NCBI RefSeq assembly: GCF_000527175.1
Contig: NZ_AZUR01000001.1
Coordinates: forward strand, 3,559,001 to 3,623,000
Source of the DNA: Pseudogulbenkiania sp. MAI-1
GTDB lineage: Bacteria; Pseudomonadota; Gammaproteobacteria; Burkholderiales; Chromobacteriaceae
DNA: 64,000 nucleotides
Direction of reading: 5' to 3'
Below the pieces are notes generated by a model. That model made no database searches. It worked only from the letters and a program-made list of their open reading frames with translations, and was not told where the DNA came from. The position numbers were made by a program, and so were the translations under genes. This document shows, piece after piece, positions 51,742 to 63,963 of this stretch (position 1 is its first letter; every line of letters begins with the position of its first letter).

Positions 51742-52527
51742 TCAGCGCTCGAAAGTGATCAGGTCGCGGTAGGCGTGCCAGGTTGCCAGGCCGATCACCG
51801 GCATGATCACGATGAGGCCGACGAAATAGGTGGCAAAGCCCACCACGGTGAGACCGACAATCATAGCCGCCCACACCACCATCGTCAGCAGGTTCTTGTA
51901 CACCGCCTGCAGGCTGGCGACCATGGCGGTGATGGTGTCCACCTCCTTGTCGAGCAGCATCGGCAGCGACACCGCGCTGATCGCGAACACCAGTGCGGCA
52001 AAGAAGAAACCGATGCCGAAGTAGGCCACCAGGAAGCCGATATTCTCCGGCTTGAAGGCGTTGGCCACCACCATCTCCAGCGTCGGCAGGGTCGCCGTAT
52101 CGTAGAACAGGGCGAAGATCAGCAGCGACATACGGAACCAGCCGAACACCAGCACCGCCAGCAGCACCGCGTACAACGCGAAACTGTGCATATTGACGCG
52201 CCAGGCGGTCATGCTGTGGATCAGCGTCACCCGGCCGCGGCCGTCGAACGCCTCCATCTGCTTGGCGATGTCGTAGAGGCCGATCGCCAGGAACGGACCG
52301 ACCAGCAGGAAGATGGTCGACAAGGTGACGACGATCTCGGGCGCCTGCTCGAAATAGATGGCCAGCAGATAGCCCATCAGGACGAAGACCGCCCCGTAGA
52401 ACAGCGAATCGGCCGGCGCACGCTGCACATCCTTGAAGCCCTGGCGCAACCATTTAGCCGGGTACGACACGTCGACATGCTTGATAACCGGGTGCTCGTT
52501 CGACGGATGATGATGAGTGATATCCAT
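51742..52527 (-). CDS. DUF2189 family integral membrane protein
   Basis: This 261-aa protein has a His-rich N-terminus (MDITHHHPSNEHPV), the family motif VSYPAKWLRQGFKDVQRAP and six membrane helices (FYGAVFVLMGYLLAIYFE; IFLLVGPFLAIGLYDI; FALYAVLLAVLVFGWF; IGFLVAYFGIGFFFAALVFA; VVWAAMIVGLTVVGFAT; VIMPVIGLATWHAY). Function unknown. It is divergent from the FKBP gene at 52694 and 10 bp before the hydroxyacid dehydrogenase gene. Confidence 0.9.
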   Translation of the reverse strand: MDITHHHPSNEHPVIKHVDVSYPAKWLRQGFKDVQRAPADSLFYGAVFVLMGYLLAIYFEQAPEIVVTLSTIFLLVGPFLAIGLYDIAKQMEAFDGRGRVTLIHSMTAWRVNMHSFALYAVLLAVLVFGWFRMSLLIFALFYDTATLPTLEMVVANAFKPENIGFLVAYFGIGFFFAALVFAISAVSLPMLLDKEVDTITAMVASLQAVYKNLLTMVVWAAMIVGLTVVGFATYFVGLIVIMPVIGLATWHAYRDLITFER

Positions 52528-52693
52528 GATGTTTCCCCTTGCAGCAAGAGTGAGTGGCGGACAAACCTGGCCTTGTTCCGTTATAAGCCATCACAGATGA
52601 AACACAACCCCGCCGCCACTTGGCCGGGACGACGTGGCGGGGTCGCCCTGCTAGAATGAATATTTTGGTTGAAACAAACAGAAGGAGAGGCAC

Positions 52694-53023
52694 ATGGCGT
52701 CCGAACTGATTATCGAAGAACTGCAGCTGGGCGACGGCGCCGAAGCCACCGTCGGCCAGGAGGTCACCGTACACTACACCGGCTGGCTCACCGACGGCAC
52801 CAAGTTCGACTCGAGCAAGGACCGCTTCCAGCCGTTCTCCTTCCCGCTGGGAGCCGGCTACGTGATCAAGGGCTGGGATCAGGGCGTGGCCGGCATGAAG
52901 GTCGGCGGCAAGCGCAAGCTGACCATCCCGGCCGAACTGGGCTACGGCGCGCGCGGCGCCGGCGGTGTGATTCCGCCCAACGCCACGCTGATCTTCGAAG
53001 TGGAACTGCTGCAGGTCGGCTGA
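52694..53023 (+). CDS. FKBP-type peptidyl-prolyl cis-trans isomerase
   Basis: This 109-aa canonical single-domain FKBP contains VTVHYTGWLTDGTKFDSSKDR, GYVIKGWDQGVAGMKVGGKRKLTIP and YGARGAGGVIPPNATLIFEVEL. It is the close relative of the Neisseria-type cytoplasmic FKBP. The ribosome site AAGGAGAGG is strong. It is followed by a candidate small RNA gene in the 239-bp space before the dedA-family gene. Confidence 0.96.
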   Translation: MASELIIEELQLGDGAEATVGQEVTVHYTGWLTDGTKFDSSKDRFQPFSFPLGAGYVIKGWDQGVAGMKVGGKRKLTIPAELGYGARGAGGVIPPNATLIFEVELLQVG

Positions 53024-53136
53024 GCCACAGCCTGCCGGCAACGATCTCGAGCGTAGCGAGGCTCCCTTGCAGGGCAAGGGTGGACTGCGTGCCAATCTTT
53101 GATTGGCTCAGCGAGGGATTGGGAATAGATAGGCAG

Positions 53137-53246
53137 GCTGCGGAATCAACTACTGAGGTGGAGAGGACCGGCTCTGCCGGGTCCTGTAAAAACGCATCGA
53201 AGCACTTTGTCAGCAGCCTGAGCCATCGCTATGCGATGGCTTTTTT
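53137..53246 (+). ncRNA. Candidate small RNA of about 110 nt
   Basis: A promoter-like TTGGCT (53103-53108), 17-bp spacer and TAGATA (53126-53131) precede it. The predicted RNA has an outer stem, CAGGCTGC with GCAGCCTG (start about 53134, end about 53220), an inner hairpin AGGACCGGC-TCT-GCCGGGTCCT with one bulge, and a terminator hairpin at 53222-53240 with six Ts. No protein frame fits. It resembles no RNA family I recognise; the exact 5' end is approximate. Confidence 0.45.
53222..53246 (+). terminator. Rho-independent terminator before the dedA-family gene
   Basis: GCCATCGC and GCGATGGC pair around a TAT loop, followed by TTTTTT. It is 200 bp from the FKBP stop, which suggests a separate short transcript ends here. 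Confidence 0.88.
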
Positions 53247-53262
53247 GTTGCAACGATCCGGC

Positions 53263-53895
53263 TCATTTCTTGTGCGTCAACGCTGCCGCATGGCTGTTCT
53301 TCCTCCTGCGGTAGCAGACCATGGCGATTCCCGCCAGCAGCACCGCGACGGCGATCAGGATGCCCGCCTGGCCACGATGCACCCAAGTCATCAGCCACTC
53401 GCGGTTGGCAGCGCCCAAGTAGCCCAGGTACACCCAGACCGGCACCGAGATCAGCGCGGCAAAGCCATCCATCAGCAGGAAACGCCAGTACGGCACGCGC
53501 CGGGTCATGCCGGCGGTGATGAAGATCGGCGAGCGCAGTCCGGGCAGGAAACGCGCCACGAACATCACCCAGTTGCCGTATCGGTCGAATTTTTCCTGCA
53601 CCGCGAGAAACCGTTCCTGTGTCAGGATGTGGGCAACCGGCTTGAAACGCAGCACACGATGGCCGTAATGATGACCGAGCGCAAACATCAGGCCATCGCC
53701 CAGCAGCACCCCGGCCATGCCCACGGCAACCATCCAGTGCACGTTGGCAAACCCCAGACCGGAGATGATGCCGCCCGCCACCAAGGTGATGTCCTCCGGA
53801 ATCGGCACGCCACAACCGCAGGCCAACAGCACCAGAAATACGGCGAGATAGCCGTACCCGGTAAAGAAATCGAGAAGAATCTGCAGAATATCCAT
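53263..53895 (-). CDS. DedA family membrane protein
   Basis: This 210-aa integral membrane protein of the DedA/SNARE-associated family has about five helices. Motifs: GYLAVFLVLLACGCGVPIPEDITLVAGGIISG and VMFVARFLPGLRSPIFITAGMTRR, with the family's conserved R and P residues. DedA proteins act as lipid-carrier translocases (undecaprenyl phosphate or phosphatidylethanolamine) and support envelope integrity. A C-terminal basic tail (RRRKNSHAAALTHKK) is cytoplasmic. Single gene, upstream of which glmM lies on the same strand. Confidence 0.94.
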   Translation of the reverse strand: MDILQILLDFFTGYGYLAVFLVLLACGCGVPIPEDITLVAGGIISGLGFANVHWMVAVGMAGVLLGDGLMFALGHHYGHRVLRFKPVAHILTQERFLAVQEKFDRYGNWVMFVARFLPGLRSPIFITAGMTRRVPYWRFLLMDGFAALISVPVWVYLGYLGAANREWLMTWVHRGQAGILIAVAVLLAGIAMVCYRRRKNSHAAALTHKK

Positions 53896-54061
53896 GTAGG
53901 CCCGTCAGTCCATCCCCCTGCTTTGCATCAGGGTGTGCTGCCCCGTTTTCGGAACGGGGACGTATCGTGGAGCATCATCATAACACAGCCCATCCCGGCA
54001 ATTTCTTGATACCGAACAGCCTTCTGCACGCCCTCGCAGCGCAAGCCCCGCCCACTCGGCG

Positions 54062-54093
54062 AAAAGCCCACGGCCGGACGGGCGTGGGCTTTT
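54062..54093 (-). terminator. Terminator after glmM
   Basis: AAAAGCCCACG 54062-54072 pairs with CGTGGGCTTTT 54083-54093. The A/T ends supply T-runs on both strands, so it may work in both directions. Confidence 0.8.
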
Positions 54094-54119
54094 CCAGGGG
54101 CATTGCGGAGGCGGCGGAC

Positions 54120-55454
54120 TCAGGCGGCCGCGTCGATCACCGCCGCGATCTCGCGCGCCCACTTCTCCGACAGGGCGTGCTCGTCGGCCTCCACCATGAC
54201 GCGCACCACCGGCTCGGTGCCGCTCGGACGCAACACCACGCGCCCACGGCCCTGCAAGGCGCTCTCAGCGGCGCGCAGCACGTCGGCCGACGCCGCCTTC
54301 CAGTCCTGTCCCTTGAGCCGCACGTTGATCAGCGTCTGCGGAAACGGCTGCCAGTCGCGGCACACGCCGGCCAGGTCCTGACCCAGTTCATCCAGGGCAG
54401 TCAGCACCTGCAGGCAGGAAATGATGCCGTCACCGGTATTGTGTTTGTCGAGGCACAACACATGACCGGACGCCTCGCCCCCCACCTGCCAGCCGTTGTT
54501 GTGCAGCATCTCCAGCACGTAGCGGTCCCCCACCTTGGCCCGGCCGAACGGCACCGCCATCTTCTGCAAGGCGAGCTCCATGCCCATATTGGTCATCACC
54601 GTGCCGACCACGCCACCTTTCAGTTCCCCCTTGGCGGCGCGCGCCTTGGCGATCACGTAGATCAGCTGGTCGCCGTCGTAGACCTGGCCCTTGCGGTCCA
54701 CCATCATCAGCCGGTCACCGTCGCCGTCCAGAGCCACGCCATAATCGGCCTCGTGCTGCAGCACCGCCGCCTGCAGGGTCTTGGGGTAGGTGGCCCCGAC
54801 CTTGTCATTGATGTTGTAACCGGTCGGCTCGCCGCCGATGGTGACCACCTCGGCGCCCAGTTCATGAAACACCTTGGGCGCGATGTGATAGGTAGCGCCA
54901 TGGGCGCAGTCGACCACCAGCTTCAGGCCCTTGAGATCGCGGTCGTTGGGAAAGGTGCTCTTGCAGAACTCGATGTAGCGTTCAGCCGCGCCGTCGATGC
55001 GGCGTGCCCGTCCCAGGTCGCGCGACGGCTTGGTTTCCATCGGCTGTTCGAGCATCGCTTCGATTTCCAGCTCGATGGCATCGTCCAGCTTCTTGCCGCC
55101 CTCGGCGAAGAACTTGATGCCGTTATCGTGATAGGGATTGTGCGAGGCCGAGATCATCACGCCGGCGGACAAGCGCAGTGCGCGCGTCAGGTAGGCGATG
55201 CCCGGCGTCGGCAGCGGCCCGGTCAAGAGCACGTTGACGCCGGCAGCGGTCAGGCCGGCCTGCAACGCCGCTTCCAGCATGTAGCCGGAAATACGCGTGT
55301 CCTTGCCAATCAGCACGGTCGGATGGGCATCGTGCTCGTGGTTGACCAGCACCCGCCCGGCGGCGTAGCCGAGCTTGAGGACGAATTCGGGGGTGATCGG
55401 AAACTGGCCGACTTCGCCGCGGACGCCGTCGGTGCCAAAGTATTTGCGAGCCAT
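54120..55454 (-). CDS. glmM: Phosphoglucosamine mutase
   Basis: This 444-aa enzyme converts glucosamine-6-P to glucosamine-1-P for peptidoglycan and LPS. The phosphoserine loop is ISASHNPYHDNG (Ser102), the metal loop is ALDGDGDRLMMVD and the phosphate-binding loop RPSGTEPVVRVM. The start ATG 55454 (MARKYFGTDGVRG) is the universal N-terminus. It lies 57 bp after folP in the rlmE-ftsH-folP-glmM order known from E. coli. Confidence 0.98.
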   Translation of the reverse strand: MARKYFGTDGVRGEVGQFPITPEFVLKLGYAAGRVLVNHEHDAHPTVLIGKDTRISGYMLEAALQAGLTAAGVNVLLTGPLPTPGIAYLTRALRLSAGVMISASHNPYHDNGIKFFAEGGKKLDDAIELEIEAMLEQPMETKPSRDLGRARRIDGAAERYIEFCKSTFPNDRDLKGLKLVVDCAHGATYHIAPKVFHELGAEVVTIGGEPTGYNINDKVGATYPKTLQAAVLQHEADYGVALDGDGDRLMMVDRKGQVYDGDQLIYVIAKARAAKGELKGGVVGTVMTNMGMELALQKMAVPFGRAKVGDRYVLEMLHNNGWQVGGEASGHVLCLDKHNTGDGIISCLQVLTALDELGQDLAGVCRDWQPFPQTLINVRLKGQDWKAASADVLRAAESALQGRGRVVLRPSGTEPVVRVMVEADEHALSEKWAREIAAVIDAAA

Positions 55455-55511
55455 GGTGTGTTGTATCCCTGAGAAACGGCACGGCATTGTACTGCCGGCC
55501 GGCATGACGTG

Positions 55512-56354
55512 TCAGCGGTGGTTCTGTTCCAGCGCGGCCAGCAGTTGCAGCGCCTGGCGCGTGGCCTTGACGTCGTGCACCCGGACCACCTTGGCGCCGC
55601 GCCGCGCCGCCTCCAGCGCGGCCGCCACGCTGGCACCCAGCCGTTCGGCCGGCACCTCTTCGCCCGTGACCGCCCCCAGCATCGACTTGCGCGACATGCC
55701 TACCAAGAGCGGCACACCGGCCTGCTGCTCGACGTCAGCCAGGTGTTGCAGCAACAGCAGGTTATGCGCCACCGTCTTGCCGAAGCCGAAGCCCGGATCG
55801 CCCAGCAGGCGCTCGCGGACGATGCCGTGTTCCAGGCACAGCGTCACGCGCCGGCCGAGATAGGCTCCGACCTCCTCGACCACATCGCGATACTGCGGGT
55901 TGTGCTGCATATTGTCCGGATTGCCCTGCTTGTGCATCAGGCAGATACCAACCCGGCTGCCCGCCACCATCTCCAGCGCGCCCTCGTCCTCCAGCGCGGA
56001 GACGTCGTTGATCAGGTCCACCGCCCCCGCCTGCAACGCCGCCCGCATCACCGAGGTACGCCGGGTGTCGAGCGACAGCGGCACGTTCAACGCGGCCAGC
56101 CGCTCCAGCACCGGCAGCACGCGCGCCTCTTCCTCTTCCGGGCTGACGTAGGGGGCGCCGGGGCGGGTCGACTCGCCGCCGATGTCGAGGATGTCGGCGC
56201 CCTCTTCCAGCAGCCTTTCCGCGTGGGCCAGGGCGCTGTCGAGCCGGTTGAAGCGGCCGCCATCGGAAAACGAATCGGGAGTGACGTTGAGGATGCCCAT
56301 CAGCAGCGGGCGATCCAGCGCGAGCGTGTAGCGCCCGCACACGAAATCGGTCAT
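55512..56354 (-). CDS. folP: Dihydropteroate synthase
   Basis: This 280-aa folate enzyme condenses pterin pyrophosphate with p-aminobenzoate and is the sulfonamide target. Signatures: LMGILNVTPDSFSDGGRF, ADILDIGGESTRPGA, and DPGFGFGKTVAHNL with LVGMSRKSML. The start ATG 56354 (MTDFVCGRYTL) is chosen; the frame extends upstream through the ftsH terminator. Between ftsH and glmM. Confidence 0.97.
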   Translation of the reverse strand: MTDFVCGRYTLALDRPLLMGILNVTPDSFSDGGRFNRLDSALAHAERLLEEGADILDIGGESTRPGAPYVSPEEEEARVLPVLERLAALNVPLSLDTRRTSVMRAALQAGAVDLINDVSALEDEGALEMVAGSRVGICLMHKQGNPDNMQHNPQYRDVVEEVGAYLGRRVTLCLEHGIVRERLLGDPGFGFGKTVAHNLLLLQHLADVEQQAGVPLLVGMSRKSMLGAVTGEEVPAERLGASVAAALEAARRGAKVVRVHDVKATRQALQLLAALEQNHR

Positions 56355-56377
56355 GGTGTTGCCTGTATCGGGGTCGC

Positions 56378-56408
56378 AAAAAAGGCGGCAGCACGATGCT
56401 GCCGCCTT
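56378..56408 (-). terminator. Terminator between ftsH and folP
   Basis: AAGGCGGCAGCA 56382-56393 pairs with TGCTGCCGCCTT 56397-56408, followed by a T-run on the minus strand. It would limit transcription from ftsH into folP-glmM. Confidence 0.88.
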
Positions 56409-56427
56409 GGGATGAGGGTCGAACGGC

Positions 56428-58338
56428 TCAGTGTTCCTGCGCCGGGGTCGCGCTCGGTTCCGGCGCGGTGCCGGTCGGCTTGTCGCCACCACTGGTGCCG
56501 GGCGCACTGCGGTCGGGACGCGGCGGGCGCGGCGGACGGCCGGCCATGATGTCGTCGATCTGCTCGGCGTCGATGGTTTCCCATTCCAGCAGCGCGGCGG
56601 TCATCGCCTCGACCTTGTCGCGGTGCTCCTCGAGCAGGTGGCGCGCCAGAGCGTACTGCTCGTCGATGATGCGGCGGATTTCCTGGTCCACCTGCTGCAT
56701 GGTCGCTTCCGACATGTTCTTGTGGGTGGTGACGGAGCGGCCGAGGAACACCTCGCCCTCGTTCTCGCCGTACACCATCGGCCCCAGCTTGTCGCTCATG
56801 CCGTAGCGGGTGACCATGTCGCGCGCCATCTGGGTGGCACGCTCGAAGTCGTTCGAGGCGCCGGTGGTCATCTGGTTCATGAACAGCTCTTCGGCGATAC
56901 GGCCACCGAACAGGATGGCGATGCGGTCCATCAGGTAGCCGCGGTCGTAGGCGTAGCGGTCCTCTTCGGGCAACTGCATGGTCAGGCCCAGGGCACGGCC
57001 ACGCGGGATGATGGTGACCTTGTGCACCGGATCGGACTTGGGCAGCAGCTTGGCGACCACGGCGTGGCCGGATTCGTGGTAGGCGGTATTACGCTTCTCT
57101 TCTTCCGACATCACCATCGACTTGCGCTCGGCGCCCATCATGATCTTGTCCTTGGCGGCCTCGAAGTCGTCCATGTCGACCAGGCGCTTGTTGCGGCGCG
57201 CGGCGAACAGGGCAGCCTCGTTCACCAGGTTGGCCAGATCGGCACCGGAGAAGCCCGGGGTGCCGCGGGCGATCACCGACGCCTCGACATCGGCCGCGAT
57301 TGGCACCTTGCGCATGTGCACCGACAGGATCTGTTCGCGGCCACGGATATCCGGCAGCGGCACCACCACCTGGCGGTCGAAACGGCCCGGACGCTGCAGC
57401 GCCGGGTCCAGCACGTCAGGACGGTTGGTGGCGGCGATCACGATCACCGTGGTGTTGGTCTCGAAGCCGTCCATCTCCACCAGCAGCTGGTTCAGCGTCT
57501 GCTCACGCTCGTCGTTGCCGCCGCCAAGACCGGCGCCGCGCTGGCGGCCGACTGCGTCGATTTCATCGATGAAGATGATGCACGGGGAATTCTTCTTGGC
57601 CTGCTCGAACATGTCGCGCACGCGGGCGGCACCCACGCCGACGAACATCTCGACGAAGTCGGAGCCGGAAATGCTGAAGAACGGCACCTTGGCCTCGCCG
57701 GCGATGGCCTTGGCCAGCAGGGTCTTACCGGTACCGGGGCTGCCGCACAGCAGGATGCCGCGCGGAATGCGCCCGCCCAGGCTCTGGTAGCGCGACGGAT
57801 CGCGCAGGTAATCGACGATTTCCTTGACCTCTTCCTTGGCCTCGTCGCAGCCGGCGACGTCCTGGAAGGTCACGGTATTGGTGTCCTGGTCGAGCATGCG
57901 CGCCTTGCTCTTGCCGAACGAGAACGCCCCGCCCTTGCCGCCGCCCTGCATCTGACGCATGAAGAAAATCCACACGCCGATCAACAGCAGCATCGGGAAC
58001 CAGCTGATGAACAGGCTCATCAGCATGCTGGGCTCCTCCTCCGGCTTGGCCGAGAAGCGCACGTTATTCTTGATCAGGTCGTCGACCAGCTGCGGGTCGT
58101 AGGGAGCGTAGGTCATGAAGGACGAACCGTCGGCACGCTTGCCTTTCAGCCACTGCCCGCGCAGCGGATGGCCCTCGATGCTCAACGACTGTACCTTGCC
58201 CGACTCGACATCGCTGATGAACTGCGAATACTCGATCTGGTTCTGGGTATCCTGACGCTTGTTGAACTGATTGAACACCGTCATCAGTACCAGACCGATG
58301 ATCACCCAAATGGCGATGTTTTTGCCGATATTGTTCAC
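56428..58338 (-). CDS. ftsH: ATP-dependent zinc metalloprotease FtsH
   Basis: This 636-aa inner-membrane AAA protease degrades misassembled membrane proteins and regulators. It has two N-terminal helices (about 5-23 and 100-120), Walker A GSPGTGKTLLAKAIA, Walker B IIFIDEIDAVG, the second region of homology (ATNRPDVLDPALQRPGRFDR), and the zinc site HESGHAVV. The C-terminus is Pro/Arg-rich (GRPPRPPRPDRSAPGTSG). It lies 78 bp after rlmE. Confidence 0.98.
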   Translation of the reverse strand: MNNIGKNIAIWVIIGLVLMTVFNQFNKRQDTQNQIEYSQFISDVESGKVQSLSIEGHPLRGQWLKGKRADGSSFMTYAPYDPQLVDDLIKNNVRFSAKPEEEPSMLMSLFISWFPMLLLIGVWIFFMRQMQGGGKGGAFSFGKSKARMLDQDTNTVTFQDVAGCDEAKEEVKEIVDYLRDPSRYQSLGGRIPRGILLCGSPGTGKTLLAKAIAGEAKVPFFSISGSDFVEMFVGVGAARVRDMFEQAKKNSPCIIFIDEIDAVGRQRGAGLGGGNDEREQTLNQLLVEMDGFETNTTVIVIAATNRPDVLDPALQRPGRFDRQVVVPLPDIRGREQILSVHMRKVPIAADVEASVIARGTPGFSGADLANLVNEAALFAARRNKRLVDMDDFEAAKDKIMMGAERKSMVMSEEEKRNTAYHESGHAVVAKLLPKSDPVHKVTIIPRGRALGLTMQLPEEDRYAYDRGYLMDRIAILFGGRIAEELFMNQMTTGASNDFERATQMARDMVTRYGMSDKLGPMVYGENEGEVFLGRSVTTHKNMSEATMQQVDQEIRRIIDEQYALARHLLEEHRDKVEAMTAALLEWETIDAEQIDDIMAGRPPRPPRPDRSAPGTSGGDKPTGTAPEPSATPAQEH

Positions 58339-58416
58339 TAGAGCGGACTCCTCTGTGCCCTGACTTAGCTGGTTTCCCGTATTGCCTACGGATTGTAACC
58401 CCCGCGGGGGTGGATG

Positions 58417-59034
58417 TCAGCGACGACCTTTGCCCAACAGATAAATTTCCGTGGAGCGGTCGCGCGAGGCCTTGGGCTTGCGGCTGACCACCTCGTCGAA
58501 CAGTTCCCGCATGGACTTGAGGTACGGCTGAAAATCGCTGCCCTGAAAAACTTTGACGAGAAAACTCCCGCCCGGTTTCAGATGGTCGCGAACAAACTCC
58601 AGCGCGAGCTCGCACAGGTGAAAACTGCGCGCCTGATCGATGGCGCTCATACCCGAGATATTGGGCGCCATGTCGGATATTACAAGATCGAGTTCGCGCC
58701 CGCCGAGCAGCGCCACAAACTGGTCGAGCACTTCCTGCTCGCGGAAGTCGCCCTGGATGAACTCCACGTCGGGGATCGGGTTCATCGGCAGGATGTCGAG
58801 CGCGTACACCTTGCCCTTGTCGCCCACCAGCCGTGCCGCCACCTGAGACCAGCTGCCCGGCGCCGAGCCCAGGTCGGCCAGCACCGTACCGGGGCGGATC
58901 AGTTTGTCCTTGTCGTTGATTTCCAGGAGCTTGTAGGCGGCACGGGCACGGTAGCCGTCCTTTTGCGCCATGTGCACGTAATGGTCGTGCACGTGCTCCC
59001 GAAGCCAGTCGTTGCTGGATTTGCTTCTAGCCAT
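58417..59034 (-). CDS. rlmE: 23S rRNA 2'-O-methyltransferase RlmE
   Basis: This 205-aa FtsJ/RrmJ-type enzyme methylates U2552 of 23S rRNA using SAM. SAM site: VLADLGSAPGSWSQVAA; catalytic Lys/Asp motifs: DGYRARAAYKLLEI, DLVISDMAPNISG and GSFLVKVFQGSDF. It is divergent from the RNA-binding YhbY gene and heads the rlmE-ftsH-folP-glmM group. Confidence 0.97.
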   Translation of the reverse strand: MARSKSSNDWLREHVHDHYVHMAQKDGYRARAAYKLLEINDKDKLIRPGTVLADLGSAPGSWSQVAARLVGDKGKVYALDILPMNPIPDVEFIQGDFREQEVLDQFVALLGGRELDLVISDMAPNISGMSAIDQARSFHLCELALEFVRDHLKPGGSFLVKVFQGSDFQPYLKSMRELFDEVVSRKPKASRDRSTEIYLLGKGRR

Positions 59035-59192
59035 TGATGTCCTGCTCAGTCGTCTTGAAAACGGCTCCCTGCCCGGTCATGCCGGCGAGGCCGTCGTGTA
59101 GCTTGACGCTACACTCTCTCTAAAGGTACTCCAGCCGGCGCTTTGGGCAAAGGGCGAAAGTTTAGTAGAATCTCGTTTTATTCAGGAAGCCC

Positions 59193-59525
59193 ATGCCCAT
59201 GAAAATCGACCTTGCTCCATTCGAGCGCCAGTACTTGAAAGGGCTCGCCCACGACCTCAAACCGGTAGTGATGATCGGCAACCACGGCCTGACCGAGGCG
59301 GTGGTGCGGGAAATCGCCATCAACCTCGATGCGCACGAGCTGATCAAGATCCGGGTACAAGGGGACGACCGCGATGCCCGCGTGGCGCTGTTCGATCAGA
59401 TCTGCGACGAACTGGGCGCCGCCCAGGTCCAGCACATCGGCAAGCTGCTGGTGCTGTGGCGCCCGTCCGACAAACAGCGCGTGGTGCTGCCCAAGAGCAA
59501 GAAGGCGCTCAAGGCGCAGCCTTGA
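59193..59525 (+). CDS. yhbY: Ribosome assembly RNA-binding protein YhbY (CRM domain)
   Basis: This 110-aa CRM-domain protein associates with pre-50S ribosomes. The KH-like GxxG loop region is VVMIGNHGLTEAVVREI and the second half is HELIKIRVQGDDRDARVAL. Met3 (59199) may be the true start. It is divergent from rlmE, a conserved pairing, with a TAGAAT -10-like hexamer about 20 bp upstream. Confidence 0.95.
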   Translation: MPMKIDLAPFERQYLKGLAHDLKPVVMIGNHGLTEAVVREIAINLDAHELIKIRVQGDDRDARVALFDQICDELGAAQVQHIGKLLVLWRPSDKQRVVLPKSKKALKAQP

Positions 59526-59550
59526 TCCAGCCGACGGTTCCGGCAACGAA

Positions 59551-59584
59551 AAAAAAAGCGGTGGCGCAACCCACCGCTTTTTTT
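59551..59584. terminator. Bidirectional terminator between yhbY and the DUF4149 gene
   Basis: AAAAAAAGCGGTGG 59551-59564 pairs with CCACCGCTTTTTTT 59571-59584 (14 bp, loop CGCAAC). T-runs on both strands serve the two convergent genes. Confidence 0.93.
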
Positions 59585-59605
59585 CATTCCGCACCAACGA
59601 CAGAC

Positions 59606-60037
59606 TCAGCTGTCCCGGCGCAGGATATAGGCCAGTCCCATCAGGCTTTGCAACAGGTAGATCAGGCTGGAGATGGCGTGCCAAGTGGCGAAGCCGCCGC
59701 CGAACAGCCCTTCCGCCGCCTGGTTCATCTGCAGCTTGAGGTTGGCGATGATCGGCGACACCGCGAAATGGTTGATCAGGGTGCACAGCAGCATGCCGAC
59801 GATCAGCCAGAACGTGGCAGACTTGACGCCACGCACCCCCTCGCGCCAGATGTAATCCACCAGCAAGAACGCCCCACACACCAGCCCGATCCAGGCGATG
59901 GCGGAAAACAGCTTGCCGGCCACCATGCCGGCCGTGGCTCGGTTCAGCACCGAAAACAGCACCGGCGTCACGACGATGCCGATGACCCACATCCCCCCAA
60001 TCCAGAAGGTGCGGGTAATCGCCCTCAATCCATCCAT
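59606..60037 (-). CDS. DUF4149-type small membrane protein
   Basis: This 143-aa protein has four helices (FWIGGMWVIGIVVTPVLFSVL; LFSAIAWIGLVCGAFLLVDY; SATFWLIVGMLLCTLINHFA; ISSLIYLLQSLMGLAYIL). Similar proteins commonly follow greA in betaproteobacteria. Function unknown. It lies 56 bp after greA and ends at the shared terminator. Confidence 0.87.
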   Translation of the reverse strand: MDGLRAITRTFWIGGMWVIGIVVTPVLFSVLNRATAGMVAGKLFSAIAWIGLVCGAFLLVDYIWREGVRGVKSATFWLIVGMLLCTLINHFAVSPIIANLKLQMNQAAEGLFGGGFATWHAISSLIYLLQSLMGLAYILRRDS

Positions 60038-60093
60038 GCGCAGCCCCTTTAACCGACATGCACGGCGTGGCGGCGTATTACCGCCGTGACCGC

Positions 60094-60570
60094 TCAGATG
60101 TATTTGACGTCCAGGATCTCGTATTCGCGGATGCCCCCCGGCGCCATCACCTCGGCGACGTCACCGGCTTCCTTGCCAATCAGCGCGCGGGCGATCGGCG
60201 AGTTGACCGACACCTTGGCGAACTTGATGTCGGCTTCATCGTCGCCGACGATCTGGTAGGTCACTTCTTCTTCGGTTTCCAGGTCCATCAGGTCGACCGT
60301 GGTGCCGAATACGATGCGGCCTTCGGCGTCCAGTTCGCTCGGGTTGATGATCTGGGCGTTGGAGAGCTTGCCCTCCAGCTCGGCGATACGACCTTCGACG
60401 AACGCCTGACGCTCCTTGGCGGCATCGTATTCGGCGTTTTCCGACAGATCGCCATGGGAGCGGGCCTCGGCAATGGCCTCGATCACCGCCGGGCGTTCCA
60501 CGCTCTTGAGCCGCTGCAGTTCTTCTTTCAGCAGTTCTGCGCCACGCAGGGTCAACGGGACTTTGTTCAT
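60094..60570 (-). CDS. greA: Transcription elongation factor GreA
   Basis: This 158-aa factor rescues backtracked RNA polymerase by stimulating transcript cleavage. The N-terminal coiled coil holds the acidic tip SHGDLSENAEYDAAKE; the C-terminal FKBP-like domain ends GGIREYEILDVKYI. ATG 60570 (MNKVPLTLRGAELL) is the standard start; an upstream ATG would run through the hairpin after carB. Downstream of carB. Confidence 0.97.
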   Translation of the reverse strand: MNKVPLTLRGAELLKEELQRLKSVERPAVIEAIAEARSHGDLSENAEYDAAKERQAFVEGRIAELEGKLSNAQIINPSELDAEGRIVFGTTVDLMDLETEEEVTYQIVGDDEADIKFAKVSVNSPIARALIGKEAGDVAEVMAPGGIREYEILDVKYI

Positions 60571-60610
60571 TCGACTTCTCTCCGCAGGCGGGAGCCCCGC
60601 CATCATGAAA

Positions 60611-60641
60611 AAGCACAAGCCGCCGTACGGGACGGCGGCTT
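60611..60641 (-). terminator. Hairpin terminator between carB and greA
   Basis: AAGCCGCCGT 60617-60626 pairs with ACGGCGGCTT 60632-60641; on the minus strand GTGCTTTTTC follows. A second dyad, ACGGCGCGGG 60676-60685 with its complement near 60705-60714, lies just after the carB stop. Confidence 0.7.
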
Positions 60642-60723
60642 GGCTGCTAGCTTGATGCCTGAATTGTAACGGCAAACGGCGCGGGGTTCAAAGGTTGGCA
60701 GCAACCCGCGCCGTCAGCCTTGG

Positions 60724-63936
<3,213 letters not shown>

Positions 63937-63963
63937 CGTTAGGGCTCAATTTGGATCATTTAT

